A DNA stretch of 64,000 bases, from positions 124,001 through 188,000 of the forward strand of contig JADJOI010000003.1 in the NCBI GenBank assembly GCA_016713875.1, in the 5' to 3' direction. How positions within the stretch are numbered: the stretch's first letter is position 1; every line of letters begins with the position of its first letter. The translations under genes and the position numbers were made by a program. Source of the stretch: Flavobacteriales bacterium (GTDB taxonomy: Bacteria; Bacteroidota; Bacteroidia; Flavobacteriales_F; PHOS-HE28). The notes under the pieces were generated by a model. That model made no database searches. It had not been told where the DNA came from and saw only the letters and a list, made by a program, of their open reading frames with translations. Below are positions 57,314-64,000 of the stretch, in pieces.

Positions 57314-58108
57314 ATGAAGACCATCCTTGTTCCCTACGATTTCTCGGACTGCGCGACCGATGCCCTGCGTGTGGCCGCCAAGCTGGCCCGGCTGTCCGGA
57401 GCGTGCATCGATATCGTGCACATGTACGAGCAGATGACGGACTTCCATACGGAGAACCAGCGTTTACGCGACGAGATCGAGGCGAAGCTCGACAAGCTCC
57501 CGCAGCTACCGTTCCTGGAGGGCCTTGAACTGAAGAAGTTCATGCTGCGGCAGATGTCCATCACGGAAATGTTCAAGAACGACAACCTGGCCCACGTGGA
57601 CCTGGTGGTGATGGGCTCCCACGGCGCGCGGGGCATCCGCGGGCTGGTGGGCTCCAACACGCAGCGCATCGTCCGCATCGCACCCATGCCCGTCCTGGTC
57701 ATCAAGCATCACCTCGAGGACTTCGCCGTGAACGACGTGGTGTACGCGAGCACCTTCACCGAGGCGGACAACGCCAAGTTCGAGGCGTTCCTGCCCCTCC
57801 TCCGTCTGTTCGACGCACGGATCCACCTGCTGAAGGTGAACACGCCGAAGGCCTTCGAGCGCAGCGAGGATTCCACCCGGGCGATGGACGCCTTCCTCCA
57901 GCGTCACGAGCTGGGAAAGTACACGGCCACCATCTACAACGACCTCAGCATCGAGGAGGGGATCCTGAACTTCTCGCGCGGCATCGACACGGACCTGATC
58001 GCCATGGCCACCCATGGTCGCACGGGCTTCTTCCATGTGGTGAACGGCAGCCTCACGGAGGACATCGTCAACCACACCTCGTACCCGGTGCTCAGTATCA
58101 AGCTCTAA
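57314..58108 (+). CDS. two-domain universal stress protein
   Basis: 264 residues, tandem Usp folds. Domain 1 (1-135) starts KTILVPYDFSD and ends with the nucleotide motif GSHGARGIRGLVGSNTQRIV. Domain 2 (140-264) ends in ATHGRTGFFHVVNGSLTEDIV. Both have the G-2x-G-9x-G-S/T pattern of ATP-binding Usp proteins, so both sites may bind nucleotide. The role is in stress survival or growth arrest. The 34 bases before the start hold a -7-like box but no obvious Shine-Dalgarno. Confidence 0.92.
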   Translation: MKTILVPYDFSDCATDALRVAAKLARLSGACIDIVHMYEQMTDFHTENQRLRDEIEAKLDKLPQLPFLEGLELKKFMLRQMSITEMFKNDNLAHVDLVVMGSHGARGIRGLVGSNTQRIVRIAPMPVLVIKHHLEDFAVNDVVYASTFTEADNAKFEAFLPLLRLFDARIHLLKVNTPKAFERSEDSTRAMDAFLQRHELGKYTATIYNDLSIEEGILNFSRGIDTDLIAMATHGRTGFFHVVNGSLTEDIVNHTSYPVLSIKL

Positions 58109-58133
58109 GGGTGCTTGACGTGTGAACGCCGCC

Positions 58134-58141
58134 TATATTTA
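58134..58141 (+). promoter_or_regulatory. -7-like element
   Basis: TATATTTA, one base off TAnnTTTG, 20 bases before the ATG at 58162. Confidence 0.45.
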
Positions 58142-58161
58142 CGCCGATCATCGAGCCGCGC

Positions 58162-58545
58162 ATGCAGTACCTGTACAAACAGTTCCAGGCCAAGAAGAAG
58201 GAGATCATCGAGGTGGAGATCGACCGGCCGACCAAGGTGCGGTTCATGACCGCGGTGGAGTATAAGCGGTATAAGAACTGCCGCAGCTTCACCTATTACG
58301 GAGGGACCTTTGATAGCTCTCCGGTACGCTTCGTCATCCCGCATGACGCGGTGTGGTACGTGGTGGTGGAGAAAGGGAGCCGCTACAGCCCGGTGCGTGT
58401 GCAGGCCCAGTGCCGTATGCTGCAACCCGACCGACAGGTGCTCTCCAGCGTGGCGCTGGACGCACCGGCCCATGTGCGCGATGCCGAGGACCGCGCTGCG
58501 CTGATGGAGGCCGAGGTGCCCGAGGAGGGTCGCGCGGAGGAGTGA
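58162..58545 (+). CDS. DUF1883 family protein
   Basis: 127 residues. The start MQYLYKQFQ, the middle YKNCRSFTYYGG and SSPVRFVIPHDAVWYVVVE match DUF1883, a small beta-rich domain of unknown function that sometimes accompanies TIR or signalling domains. Here it stands alone with an acidic, disordered tail of about 35 residues. The gene lies between the Usp gene and a hypothetical membrane protein on the same strand, with 53 and 44 base gaps. Confidence 0.82.
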   Translation: MQYLYKQFQAKKKEIIEVEIDRPTKVRFMTAVEYKRYKNCRSFTYYGGTFDSSPVRFVIPHDAVWYVVVEKGSRYSPVRVQAQCRMLQPDRQVLSSVALDAPAHVRDAEDRAALMEAEVPEEGRAEE

Positions 58546-58589
58546 ACCGCCCGTCGTTCGGAAGCGTTGGATGAGCAGAACCTGACGCC

Positions 58590-59300
58590 GTGGACCTTCG
58601 AGAGGATCGTGAACGGTTGGAGCGCATCCTGCTGGGCCAGGAGGCCCTGGTGAACGAGGTGCGCACGTGGCTGGATGAGGAGGATACCGCTGACGCCATG
58701 GTGGAAGCGGCGATCCGCAGTTCCGGTGATGATCGCATGAACACACTGCGCGGGCTGTCGCCTGCGCGCATCTTCGGCCGCGGGGCTATCCGTGACCTTT
58801 GCGTGCGGTACCGCCTGCGGTTCTTACCGAGCGCCTTGTACAAGGCGGAGATCCCTCGCCAGGCCCTTGGCGCCGTGCGAGCCCTTGAGGCCGGTACTGG
58901 TCAGGTGCTTCGGGGTTACCACATCCTGGCCCCGGCGAGCCGGTTCCGGCTCTGCGATGCGGATGCCGATCCCCTGCTCTTCGTGCGCATCGGTCCCGAC
59001 CGGTATTACCTGATCCACCGATGGGGCTCGGACCTTTCGCCCTGGCGCGCCATGGTGCATTGGCCGCTCCGGACCCCGCTTCACCTGGGGGTGACCGTGG
59101 TCATCGCGGCCTTGATGCTCGCTGCGGCGATCCCGACCGGATGGATCACCCGCGTCCCGATGGCAGGGTGGTGGTGCGCCCATCGGCTGCTGTTCGTCTT
59201 CTGGTCCACCGTGGTGGTCGCGGCGTTCACGGTGCAGGCCTGGTTCGCCTTCTTCGGCCGGTTCAGCCGCGAGGCGTGGAACAGCCGCACGTTCAACTGA
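58590..59300 (+). CDS. hypothetical protein with two C-terminal membrane helices
   Basis: 236 residues with a GTG start. The first 160 residues are soluble, with helical and beta segments including ARIFGRGAIRDLCVRY and DPLLFVRIGPDRYYLIHRWG. Two membrane helices follow (LGVTVVIAALMLAAAI and LLFVFWSTVVVAAFTVQAWF). The charged ends place the soluble domain in the cytoplasm by the positive-inside rule. No family was recognised. Confidence 0.7.
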   Translation: MDLREDRERLERILLGQEALVNEVRTWLDEEDTADAMVEAAIRSSGDDRMNTLRGLSPARIFGRGAIRDLCVRYRLRFLPSALYKAEIPRQALGAVRALEAGTGQVLRGYHILAPASRFRLCDADADPLLFVRIGPDRYYLIHRWGSDLSPWRAMVHWPLRTPLHLGVTVVIAALMLAAAIPTGWITRVPMAGWWCAHRLLFVFWSTVVVAAFTVQAWFAFFGRFSREAWNSRTFN

Positions 59301-59341
59301 GGTCCGGAACGCGGCTCAGTGTCCCCACGACCGTACCGGGC

Positions 59342-59554
59342 TCATGAACGGCGCACCGGGACGGTGATCCGTTCCTCTTGGGGCAGTTTGCAGACACAGG
59401 CCGACCGGAACCACTGCTTCAGTTGCTCGCGCTCCTCCGGTACCAGGCGTCGAAAGGCCTTGCGCAGCTCCTTGCGGAACACCCGGGCATCCGCCAGGCT
59501 GATCTTGTCCAGCAGTTCCTGATAGTAGTCGAGGAGCGTCTTCTGGCTGCGCAT
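59342..59554 (-). CDS. small hypothetical protein
   Basis: 70 residues from the ATG at 59554; the open frame extends 39 codons further but that part is low-complexity. The sequence is a helix pair rich in Leu, Arg and Glu (TLLDYYQELLDKI, VFRKELRKAFRRLVP) followed by one Cys-x-Cys and a basic tail. Unrecognised. It lies 120 bases downstream of the Hsp20 gene on the same strand and could be read from its transcript. Confidence 0.5.
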   Translation of the reverse strand: MRSQKTLLDYYQELLDKISLADARVFRKELRKAFRRLVPEEREQLKQWFRSACVCKLPQEERITVPVRRS

Positions 59555-59674
59555 GGTGCGTGTGGGCCCCTTGGATCCGGGCCGCTCAGTGCTGTACGCA
59601 TGGTCCGGACCCAGGGTTTCGGAAAGGCGAAAGGGCGCTGTGTGGGCGCCCCTCCGCCATCGACCGGTCACGGT

Positions 59675-60118
59675 TCAGTCCACGGCGATCTCCTTGGCCT
59701 TCGGCTTGGTGGCCTCCACCTTCGGGATCGAGAGGTGCAGGATCCCATCAGTGTACTCGGCCTTGATCCGGTCCGCGTTCGCGCTTTCGGGAAGGCGGAA
59801 GCTGCGTGAGAAGGAGCTGAAGTGGAACTCACGACGTGTGAACCGGTCACCATCCTTGTGTTCTTCGTTCTTCTTTTCAGCGCTCACCGTGAGCACATTG
59901 TCCTCGACGTTCACCTTGAGGTCCTCCTTTTTGTAGCTGGGGGCCATCACCTCCAGCTTGAACTCCGCATCACGCTCGATGATGTTCACGCTCGGAAGCG
60001 CTTGACGGGGCTCGTCCTGCCCGAAGATGCTGTTCATGTCGCGGCCGAAGAACTCGTTCACCAGCGTATTGAACGGGCTCACGTAGCTGGCTTTGGGGCG
60101 GTACTTCACGATGGTCAT
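59675..60118 (-). CDS. small heat-shock protein, Hsp20/alpha-crystallin family
   Basis: 147 residues. The N terminus includes PFNTLVNEFF. The alpha-crystallin domain spans about 42-135: LPSVNIIERDAEFKLEVMAP, a DNVLTVSAEK strand, EFHFSSFSRSFRLPE, then ADGIL-like DGILHLSIPK. A short I-x-V-type tail (KEIAVD) ends it. It should form oligomers that hold unfolded proteins. The 114 bases upstream show no clear -7 box, which would fit control by an alternative sigma factor, though that is inference. Confidence 0.95.
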   Translation of the reverse strand: MTIVKYRPKASYVSPFNTLVNEFFGRDMNSIFGQDEPRQALPSVNIIERDAEFKLEVMAPSYKKEDLKVNVEDNVLTVSAEKKNEEHKDGDRFTRREFHFSSFSRSFRLPESANADRIKAEYTDGILHLSIPKVEATKPKAKEIAVD

Positions 60119-60232
60119 GACGGTATCGGTGTTGAGTGTGGTTGTGTGCGCAACGCACCGGACAACCGGTATGCCGACCCGCAGAACAGGACATTTCGGC
60201 CGCTGGTCGCGGTCGAACGTGTCAAGATGTCC

Positions 60233-60979
60233 TTATTGAGGGAGGAAGAGGAAAGTGATCGTGCCGATCTGTTCCTCCAGAGCGGTGGCGGATCGGTCGA
60301 AGCGGGCTTCGCCGGCGTAGGCCATGGCGTACGCCACCATGCACTCCTCGTTGACGGTGGTGGCCTCCTTGTCCAAGGAGGTCCGCCGGATGGTGCCACT
60401 GCGGTCCACGTAGATCCGCACGACCACGCGCCCGCTCCCGGTGCACAGGTAGGCGGGCACCTCGAGCACCTCAGGCCGACGCCCCTTGAGGTCGTAGGAG
60501 ACGGTGGCGGGCCCCTCTACGCGTGCTGGGGGCTGTTCCTTGGGCAGGTAGCGGTCCTTGTCCCACTGGCTGGGGTCCAGCTCGGGCACCACCACCTCCT
60601 TGCCGGCCGCCCGCCGTTCCTCGGCCAGCCGCTCGAACTCGCTCTGCTCCATGGCGCGCAGGTCGTTCTCCAGCCGTTCGGCCGTTCGCTCGCTCACCGT
60701 GGGCATCGCCTGGGCCGCACGCAGTTGCGCGTTCAGGTCGCTGACCGCATTGGTCACCTGCATGGGGGGCAGGGGCTTGCCGGTCTCGATGGCCTGCAAC
60801 AGGGCCTCGGCCACCGCGGCATCCATCACATCCACCCGCATCTCGTTGCTGCGCTCCGGATCGGGCCCTGAACCCAGCCGTGAGACGGCCAAGGCGAAGA
60901 CCACGGCGGTGTGAAGCACCAGCGTACCGATGATGCCGTACTTGTGACGGTCGAAGCGGTCCAGGATGAGGTCCAACAT
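60233..60979 (-). CDS. TonB-like energy transducer protein
   Basis: 248 residues from the ATG at 60979. One membrane helix at about 14-34 (YGIIGTLVLHTAVVFALAV). A helical, charged linker follows to residue 155. The C-terminal 80 residues resemble a TonB domain (VPAYLCTGSGRVVVRIYVDR, IRRTSLDK), with a Cys pair near 178 and 211. TonB couples the proton motive force to outer-membrane transport, but the linker lacks the usual Pro-Lys repeats. A TAACTTGC box lies 15 bases upstream. Confidence 0.75.
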   Translation of the reverse strand: MLDLILDRFDRHKYGIIGTLVLHTAVVFALAVSRLGSGPDPERSNEMRVDVMDAAVAEALLQAIETGKPLPPMQVTNAVSDLNAQLRAAQAMPTVSERTAERLENDLRAMEQSEFERLAEERRAAGKEVVVPELDPSQWDKDRYLPKEQPPARVEGPATVSYDLKGRRPEVLEVPAYLCTGSGRVVVRIYVDRSGTIRRTSLDKEATTVNEECMVAYAMAYAGEARFDRSATALEEQIGTITFLFLPQ

Positions 60980-60994
60980 GCGACGTCGATGACC

Positions 60995-61002
60995 GCAAGT
61001 TA
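60995..61002 (-). promoter_or_regulatory. -7-like element
   Basis: TAACTTGC on the minus strand, 15 bases before the ATG at 60979; it overlaps the end of the gene upstream. Confidence 0.4.
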
Positions 61003-62307
61003 AACGCCGTTCCGCCGCGTGCGGATGCGCCAGCCTGCTGGATGGCGGTTGTTCCATCGGTTGCCTGCGCCTTTGGCCCAGCCGAGGCCAAGGCCGGCGT
61101 GGCACATGAGGGCATGGCCCCGCGCCCCAGTGGAGGCGATGGCCTCACCCCGCAGGAACGCGAGCGCCCCATCGCGGTCCAGGTCCACTGTGGTGAAGGG
61201 AAGGACCGATCGCAGCAGGTCCACGGCTTCCGGGCAGCAGGCGGCCGCGGGATGTGGGGCCGTTCCTCCGGGGACCGCCATGGTCAGGGGCAGAGCGCCG
61301 CCGGACCGGTCGATGGCGGCGCGCAGCGCTGCCGTCACTGCGGCCCAGCCCGGAGGCCGGAGGAGGTGGCCGTCCGCCGAGCAGGGGCCCGCATCGGGCG
61401 GCGATGACGATCGGCCGGGTTTGCGCACCGCGGCGATGAAGAAGCCCTCGGCCCGGCAGCGATGGGGCATGCATGTCAGCCCCAGCTCACCCCGGACAGG
61501 GCCGCTGTCCAGCGGGTCGATCGTCAGCACCTCGGCCTCGTGCTGTTGCAGGAACCGATGAAGTTGCCCTTCGTCCTCCTCGTCGGCCCAGGTGCAGGTG
61601 CTGTAGATCAGCACGCCACCGGGGCGAAGGGCCCCCCAGGCGTGGTGCAACAGGCCGGCCTGCACCGCGCTGCATTGCCGCACCAGCTCGAGCGACCACT
61701 GTGCGCGGGCCACGGGCTCGCGGCGCATCAGGCCTTCACCGCTGCACGGAGCGTCCAGCAGCACCAGGTCGAAGTGCGGAAGGGTGCCGAAGGCCTCGGC
61801 GGGAAGCCGCGTGACGCAGGCGTTGGGCGATCCCCATTTCCACACGTTCTCCTGCAGCACGGCCTGCCGGCGCCCATCCAGCTCGTTGCAAACGACCACG
61901 GCGCCCGGACCCAGGAGGGACAGCAGATGGGTGCTCTTCCCCCCGGGGGCGGCGCACAGGTCGAGGGCGAGCGCGTCGGCGCCGATCAGGCCTGCGGCGG
62001 CCATCGCGCGCTCGATCAGCATGCTGCCCGCTTCCTGCACATAGTAGGCGCCGGCGTGCAGCAGGGGGTCCACGGTGAACAGCGGACGTTCGTCGAGGTA
62101 ACGGCCCGTGGTGCACCAGGGCACGGGTTCGCCCGTGGGGCCGCCGGGTTTGAGGCGGTTGAGGCGGATGCTGGTGGACGGAGGGCGGTCGAGCGCGGCG
62201 AGCAGGGCGGGGGCTTCGTTCCCCAGGGTGGCCGAGAGGCGTTCGATGAGGCCGGTGGGCAGGGGCGGCATCGCGCCGACGTCCCTGGCCTTGCGCGGTC
62301 GCCGCAT
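61000..62307 (-). CDS. rsmF: rRNA (cytosine-C5-)-methyltransferase, RsmF/NOL1-NOP2-Sun family
   Basis: 435 residues. The SAM domain has the motif LDLCAAPGGKSTHLL, an acidic loop CNELDGRR, motif IV LLDAPCSGEGLMRRE and motif VI STCTWADEED with the catalytic and releasing cysteines. A C-terminal extension of about 130 residues (GWAVVTAAL-like blocks, HALMCHAGLGLGWAKG) is the PUA-like RNA-binding part seen in RsmF-type enzymes. It methylates a cytosine in 16S rRNA. It starts six bases after the purA stop and probably shares its transcript. The specific site (C1407) is inferred from family likeness only. Confidence 0.85.
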   Translation of the reverse strand: MRRPRKARDVGAMPPLPTGLIERLSATLGNEAPALLAALDRPPSTSIRLNRLKPGGPTGEPVPWCTTGRYLDERPLFTVDPLLHAGAYYVQEAGSMLIERAMAAAGLIGADALALDLCAAPGGKSTHLLSLLGPGAVVVCNELDGRRQAVLQENVWKWGSPNACVTRLPAEAFGTLPHFDLVLLDAPCSGEGLMRREPVARAQWSLELVRQCSAVQAGLLHHAWGALRPGGVLIYSTCTWADEEDEGQLHRFLQQHEAEVLTIDPLDSGPVRGELGLTCMPHRCRAEGFFIAAVRKPGRSSSPPDAGPCSADGHLLRPPGWAAVTAALRAAIDRSGGALPLTMAVPGGTAPHPAAACCPEAVDLLRSVLPFTTVDLDRDGALAFLRGEAIASTGARGHALMCHAGLGLGWAKGAGNRWNNRHPAGWRIRTRRNGV

Positions 62308-62313
62308 CGTTGT

Positions 62314-63582
62314 TCAGAGGACGGCCACGGCGCTCGGCCGTTCGATGGTCTGCCGGCGGTCCGGGCCGGTGGACACGATCCGTACGGGCACCTGCACGGC
62401 CTCCTCGATCCGCCGGATGTAGCGCTCGAGCGAGTCGGGAATGTCATTGCCCAGGGAACCCCAGCCGTCACAGTCGGCATACACCGGTTCGGCCTCCAGC
62501 AGATCGTAAGGCAAGCGGTCGGCGAGCGCACCGTTCACGCGGTAGTGCGTGCAGACGCGCACCTGGTCCAGGTCGCTCAGCACATCGGCCTTCATCATGG
62601 CCAGTTCGCTCACGCCATTGATCATCACCGCGTAGCGCAGGGCGGGCAGGTCGAGCCAGCCGCATCGGCGCGGCCGTCCCGTGGTGCTTCCGAACTCGTT
62701 GCCCGCCTTGCGGATGTGGTCGCCGGTATCGTCCGTGAGCTCCGTGGGGAAGGGCCCGCTGCCCACGCGGGTGCAGTAGGCCTTGAAGATGCCGATCACG
62801 CGGCCGATGCGCGAGGGCGGAACCCCCAGGCCGGTGCAGGCTCCGGCACAGATGGTGCTGCTGCTCGTGACGAAGGGATAGGTGCCGAAATCGATGTCGA
62901 GCAGGGTGCCTTGGGCCCCTTCCGCGAGCACCTCGCGGCCCTGGCGGAAGGCCTGGTCCAGGTAGTGCTCGCTGTCCACCAGCTGCATGGCGCGCAGGCG
63001 TTCCACGGCGTGCATCCAGCGCTCCTCGGCCTCGCGGTCGGGACCTGGTGCGCCGTAGAGGCCCAGCAGGCGTTCGTGCTTGCGCACCAGGCCGCGGTAG
63101 CGGTCGTGCAGGTCGCCGCGCTCAAGGTCGCCCACGCGAAGGCCGTTGCGGCCGGTCTTGTCCATGTAGGTGGGCCCGATGCCTTTGAGCGTGCTTCCGA
63201 TCCGTTCCTTGCCCTTCTCGGCCTCGCTGGCGGCGTCGAGCGCGCGGTGCGTGGGCAGGATGAGGTGTGCTCGGCGCGAGATGGCCAGCCGGCCCTGAAG
63301 GTCCGCTCCGCTGGCCGCGATGCCATCGAGCTCCTGCAGGAAGATCACCGGGTCGATCACCACACCGTTGCCCACGAGGTTCATCACCCCGTCGTGGAAC
63401 ACACCGCTGGGCACGGTGTGGAGCACATGTTTGCGGCCTTCGATCCACAAGGTGTGGCCGGCGTTGGGGCCGCCCTGGAAGCGGGCCACCACCTGATACC
63501 GGGGGGCCACCACGTCCACCACTTTGCCCTTGCCTTCATCGCCCCACTGGGCGCCGAGCAGGACGTCCATCCGGGCGCCCAT
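62314..63582 (-). CDS. purA: adenylosuccinate synthase
   Basis: 422 residues from the ATG at 63582, whose A overlaps the STAS stop codon (TGATG). All signature blocks are present: GDEGKGKVVD, GPNAGHTL, GNGVVIDP, IGSTLKGIGPTYMDKTGRNG, EGAQGTLLDIDFGTYPFVTSS and the C-terminal GTP-binding region. It joins IMP and aspartate using GTP, the first step from IMP to AMP. The context (Fur-like, STAS, then rRNA methylase) is a mixed operon. Confidence 0.97.
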   Translation of the reverse strand: MGARMDVLLGAQWGDEGKGKVVDVVAPRYQVVARFQGGPNAGHTLWIEGRKHVLHTVPSGVFHDGVMNLVGNGVVIDPVIFLQELDGIAASGADLQGRLAISRRAHLILPTHRALDAASEAEKGKERIGSTLKGIGPTYMDKTGRNGLRVGDLERGDLHDRYRGLVRKHERLLGLYGAPGPDREAEERWMHAVERLRAMQLVDSEHYLDQAFRQGREVLAEGAQGTLLDIDFGTYPFVTSSSTICAGACTGLGVPPSRIGRVIGIFKAYCTRVGSGPFPTELTDDTGDHIRKAGNEFGSTTGRPRRCGWLDLPALRYAVMINGVSELAMMKADVLSDLDQVRVCTHYRVNGALADRLPYDLLEAEPVYADCDGWGSLGNDIPDSLERYIRRIEEAVQVPVRIVSTGPDRRQTIERPSAVAVL

Positions 63583-63941
63583 CACGCCTTGAGCTTGGCG
63601 AGGGCCTCGTCGACCCCACCGGTGATGGTGAAGACCGAGTCGAGCTTGGTGACCACGAAGAGCTGGCGCACGCTGGGGGAGAGGCCGGAGATGATGGCGT
63701 CACCGCCGGCATTGCGGGTCCTGGTGAGCACGTTGATGAGGATGTTCAGCCCGGTGCTGTTCATGTACTGCAGGTCGCTCATATCGAGCACCACGTTGTG
63801 TTGGCCCCCGGCCAGGCCCTCCTCCAGGGAGGAAAGGAGCCTGTCGGCCTGCTGCTGGTCCATCAGGCGGCCCTGGAGCTTGAAGATCGGACAGGTGTCC
63901 GTGGGATCGATCTGCAGGTCGAAGGTGGGGCGGTCGCTCAT
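63582..63941 (-). CDS. STAS-domain protein, anti-sigma factor antagonist type
   Basis: 119 residues. The sulfate-transporter/anti-sigma-antagonist fold is evident: a beta strand CPIFKLQGRL, DMSDLQYMNSTGLNIL with the phosphorylatable Ser62, and a late helix TKLDSVFTI. In SpoIIAA-type systems phosphorylation of that Ser by an anti-sigma kinase switches partner binding. No kinase or phosphatase lies within the window. It starts on ATGA overlapping the upstream Fur-like stop and ends overlapping purA by one base. Confidence 0.92.
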   Translation of the reverse strand: MSDRPTFDLQIDPTDTCPIFKLQGRLMDQQQADRLLSSLEEGLAGGQHNVVLDMSDLQYMNSTGLNILINVLTRTRNAGGDAIISGLSPSVRQLFVVTKLDSVFTITGGVDEALAKLKA

Positions 63942-64000
63942 GGCGTTTCGGGCTTGGGACGGCAGTTGCGGCAGAGGCCGTAAAGATGCAATGCGTGGTG
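63938..64000 (-). CDS. Fur-family regulator, extreme C terminus (partial)
   Basis: The gene enters from the right edge; only 20 residues plus stop are visible: HHALHLYGLCRNCRPKPETP. A His-His pair followed by LYGLCxxC fits the metal-binding end of Fur/PerR/Zur-type repressors. It ends on ATGA with the STAS gene. Which metal it senses cannot be seen. Confidence 0.55.
   Translation of the reverse strand, partial: HHALHLYGLCRNCRPKPETP

Overview
The window is one contiguous piece of a high-GC Bacteroidota chromosome, most likely a Flavobacteriales-type organism. Three things point there. At least eleven proteins pair an N-terminal signal peptide with a C-terminal type IX secretion (T9SS) type A sorting domain. 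Many starts follow a TAnCTTnG hexamer-like element that is a variant of the Bacteroidota -7 box TAnnTTTG. The families present (secreted arginine deiminases, DUF922, LytTR two-component pair, SiaC/DUF1987, LysM-M23) fit too. No rRNA, tRNA or CRISPR array was recognised.

Layout. 1-862: end of a patatin-like lipase gene. 1145-14412: a composite defence island. Type I restriction genes hsdR, hsdS and hsdM are not contiguous. Between them lie a HigB/HigA-ImmA toxin-antitoxin pair, an A+T-richer PD-(D/E)XK nuclease-like gene with a small partner, a GIY-YIG/DUF4357 gene with a truncated upstream copy, a CxxC protein, and on the opposite strand a toxin / XRE antitoxin / SecB-like chaperone trio. 14413-15081: repeat-rich non-coding DNA. 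15082-21535: four large secreted or surface proteins. 21637-27246: a frameshifted membrane protein, a copper P-type ATPase, an SDR protein and a LytS/LytTR two-component system. 27345-29299: acpH and an MltF-like transglycosylase. 29328-35644: two secreted arginine-deiminase-like proteins flanking a subtilisin-like protease; the first two genes share a near-identical 685-nt 3' module.

35688-43912: DUF922 protein, a PPC/FnIII surface protein, a repeat-rich gap of about 1 kb, two further T9SS cargos (one with an S74 intramolecular chaperone) and a beta-barrel protein. 43948-45796: LysM-M23 peptidase and nitroreductase. 45878-52128: three paralogous T9SS cargo proteins, the third locked by ATGA overlaps into an operon of VWA protein, AAA+ ATPase and CPBP protease. 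52133-60979: assorted housekeeping, stress and envelope genes (25-residue-repeat protein, TPR protein, 2,4-dienoyl-CoA reductase, coiled-coil lipoprotein, SiaC, two-domain universal stress protein, Hsp20, TonB-like protein). 61000-64000: a tightly overlapping operon reading leftward: Fur-like (partial), STAS, purA, rRNA m5C methyltransferase.

The strongest points for follow-up are the interleaved defence island with its toxin-antitoxin-chaperone trio, two palindromic in-frame inserts inside hsdR, the VWA/T9SS-cargo/AAA+/CPBP operon, the deiminase/protease cluster with a freshly homogenised C-terminal module, a protein built of exact 25-residue repeats, and -7-like boxes so close to start codons that many mRNAs should be leaderless or nearly so. 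Three genes carry single-base frameshifts, two of them in G5 runs where restoring frame recreates an ATGA overlap with the next gene; sequencing error and real mutation cannot be told apart here.
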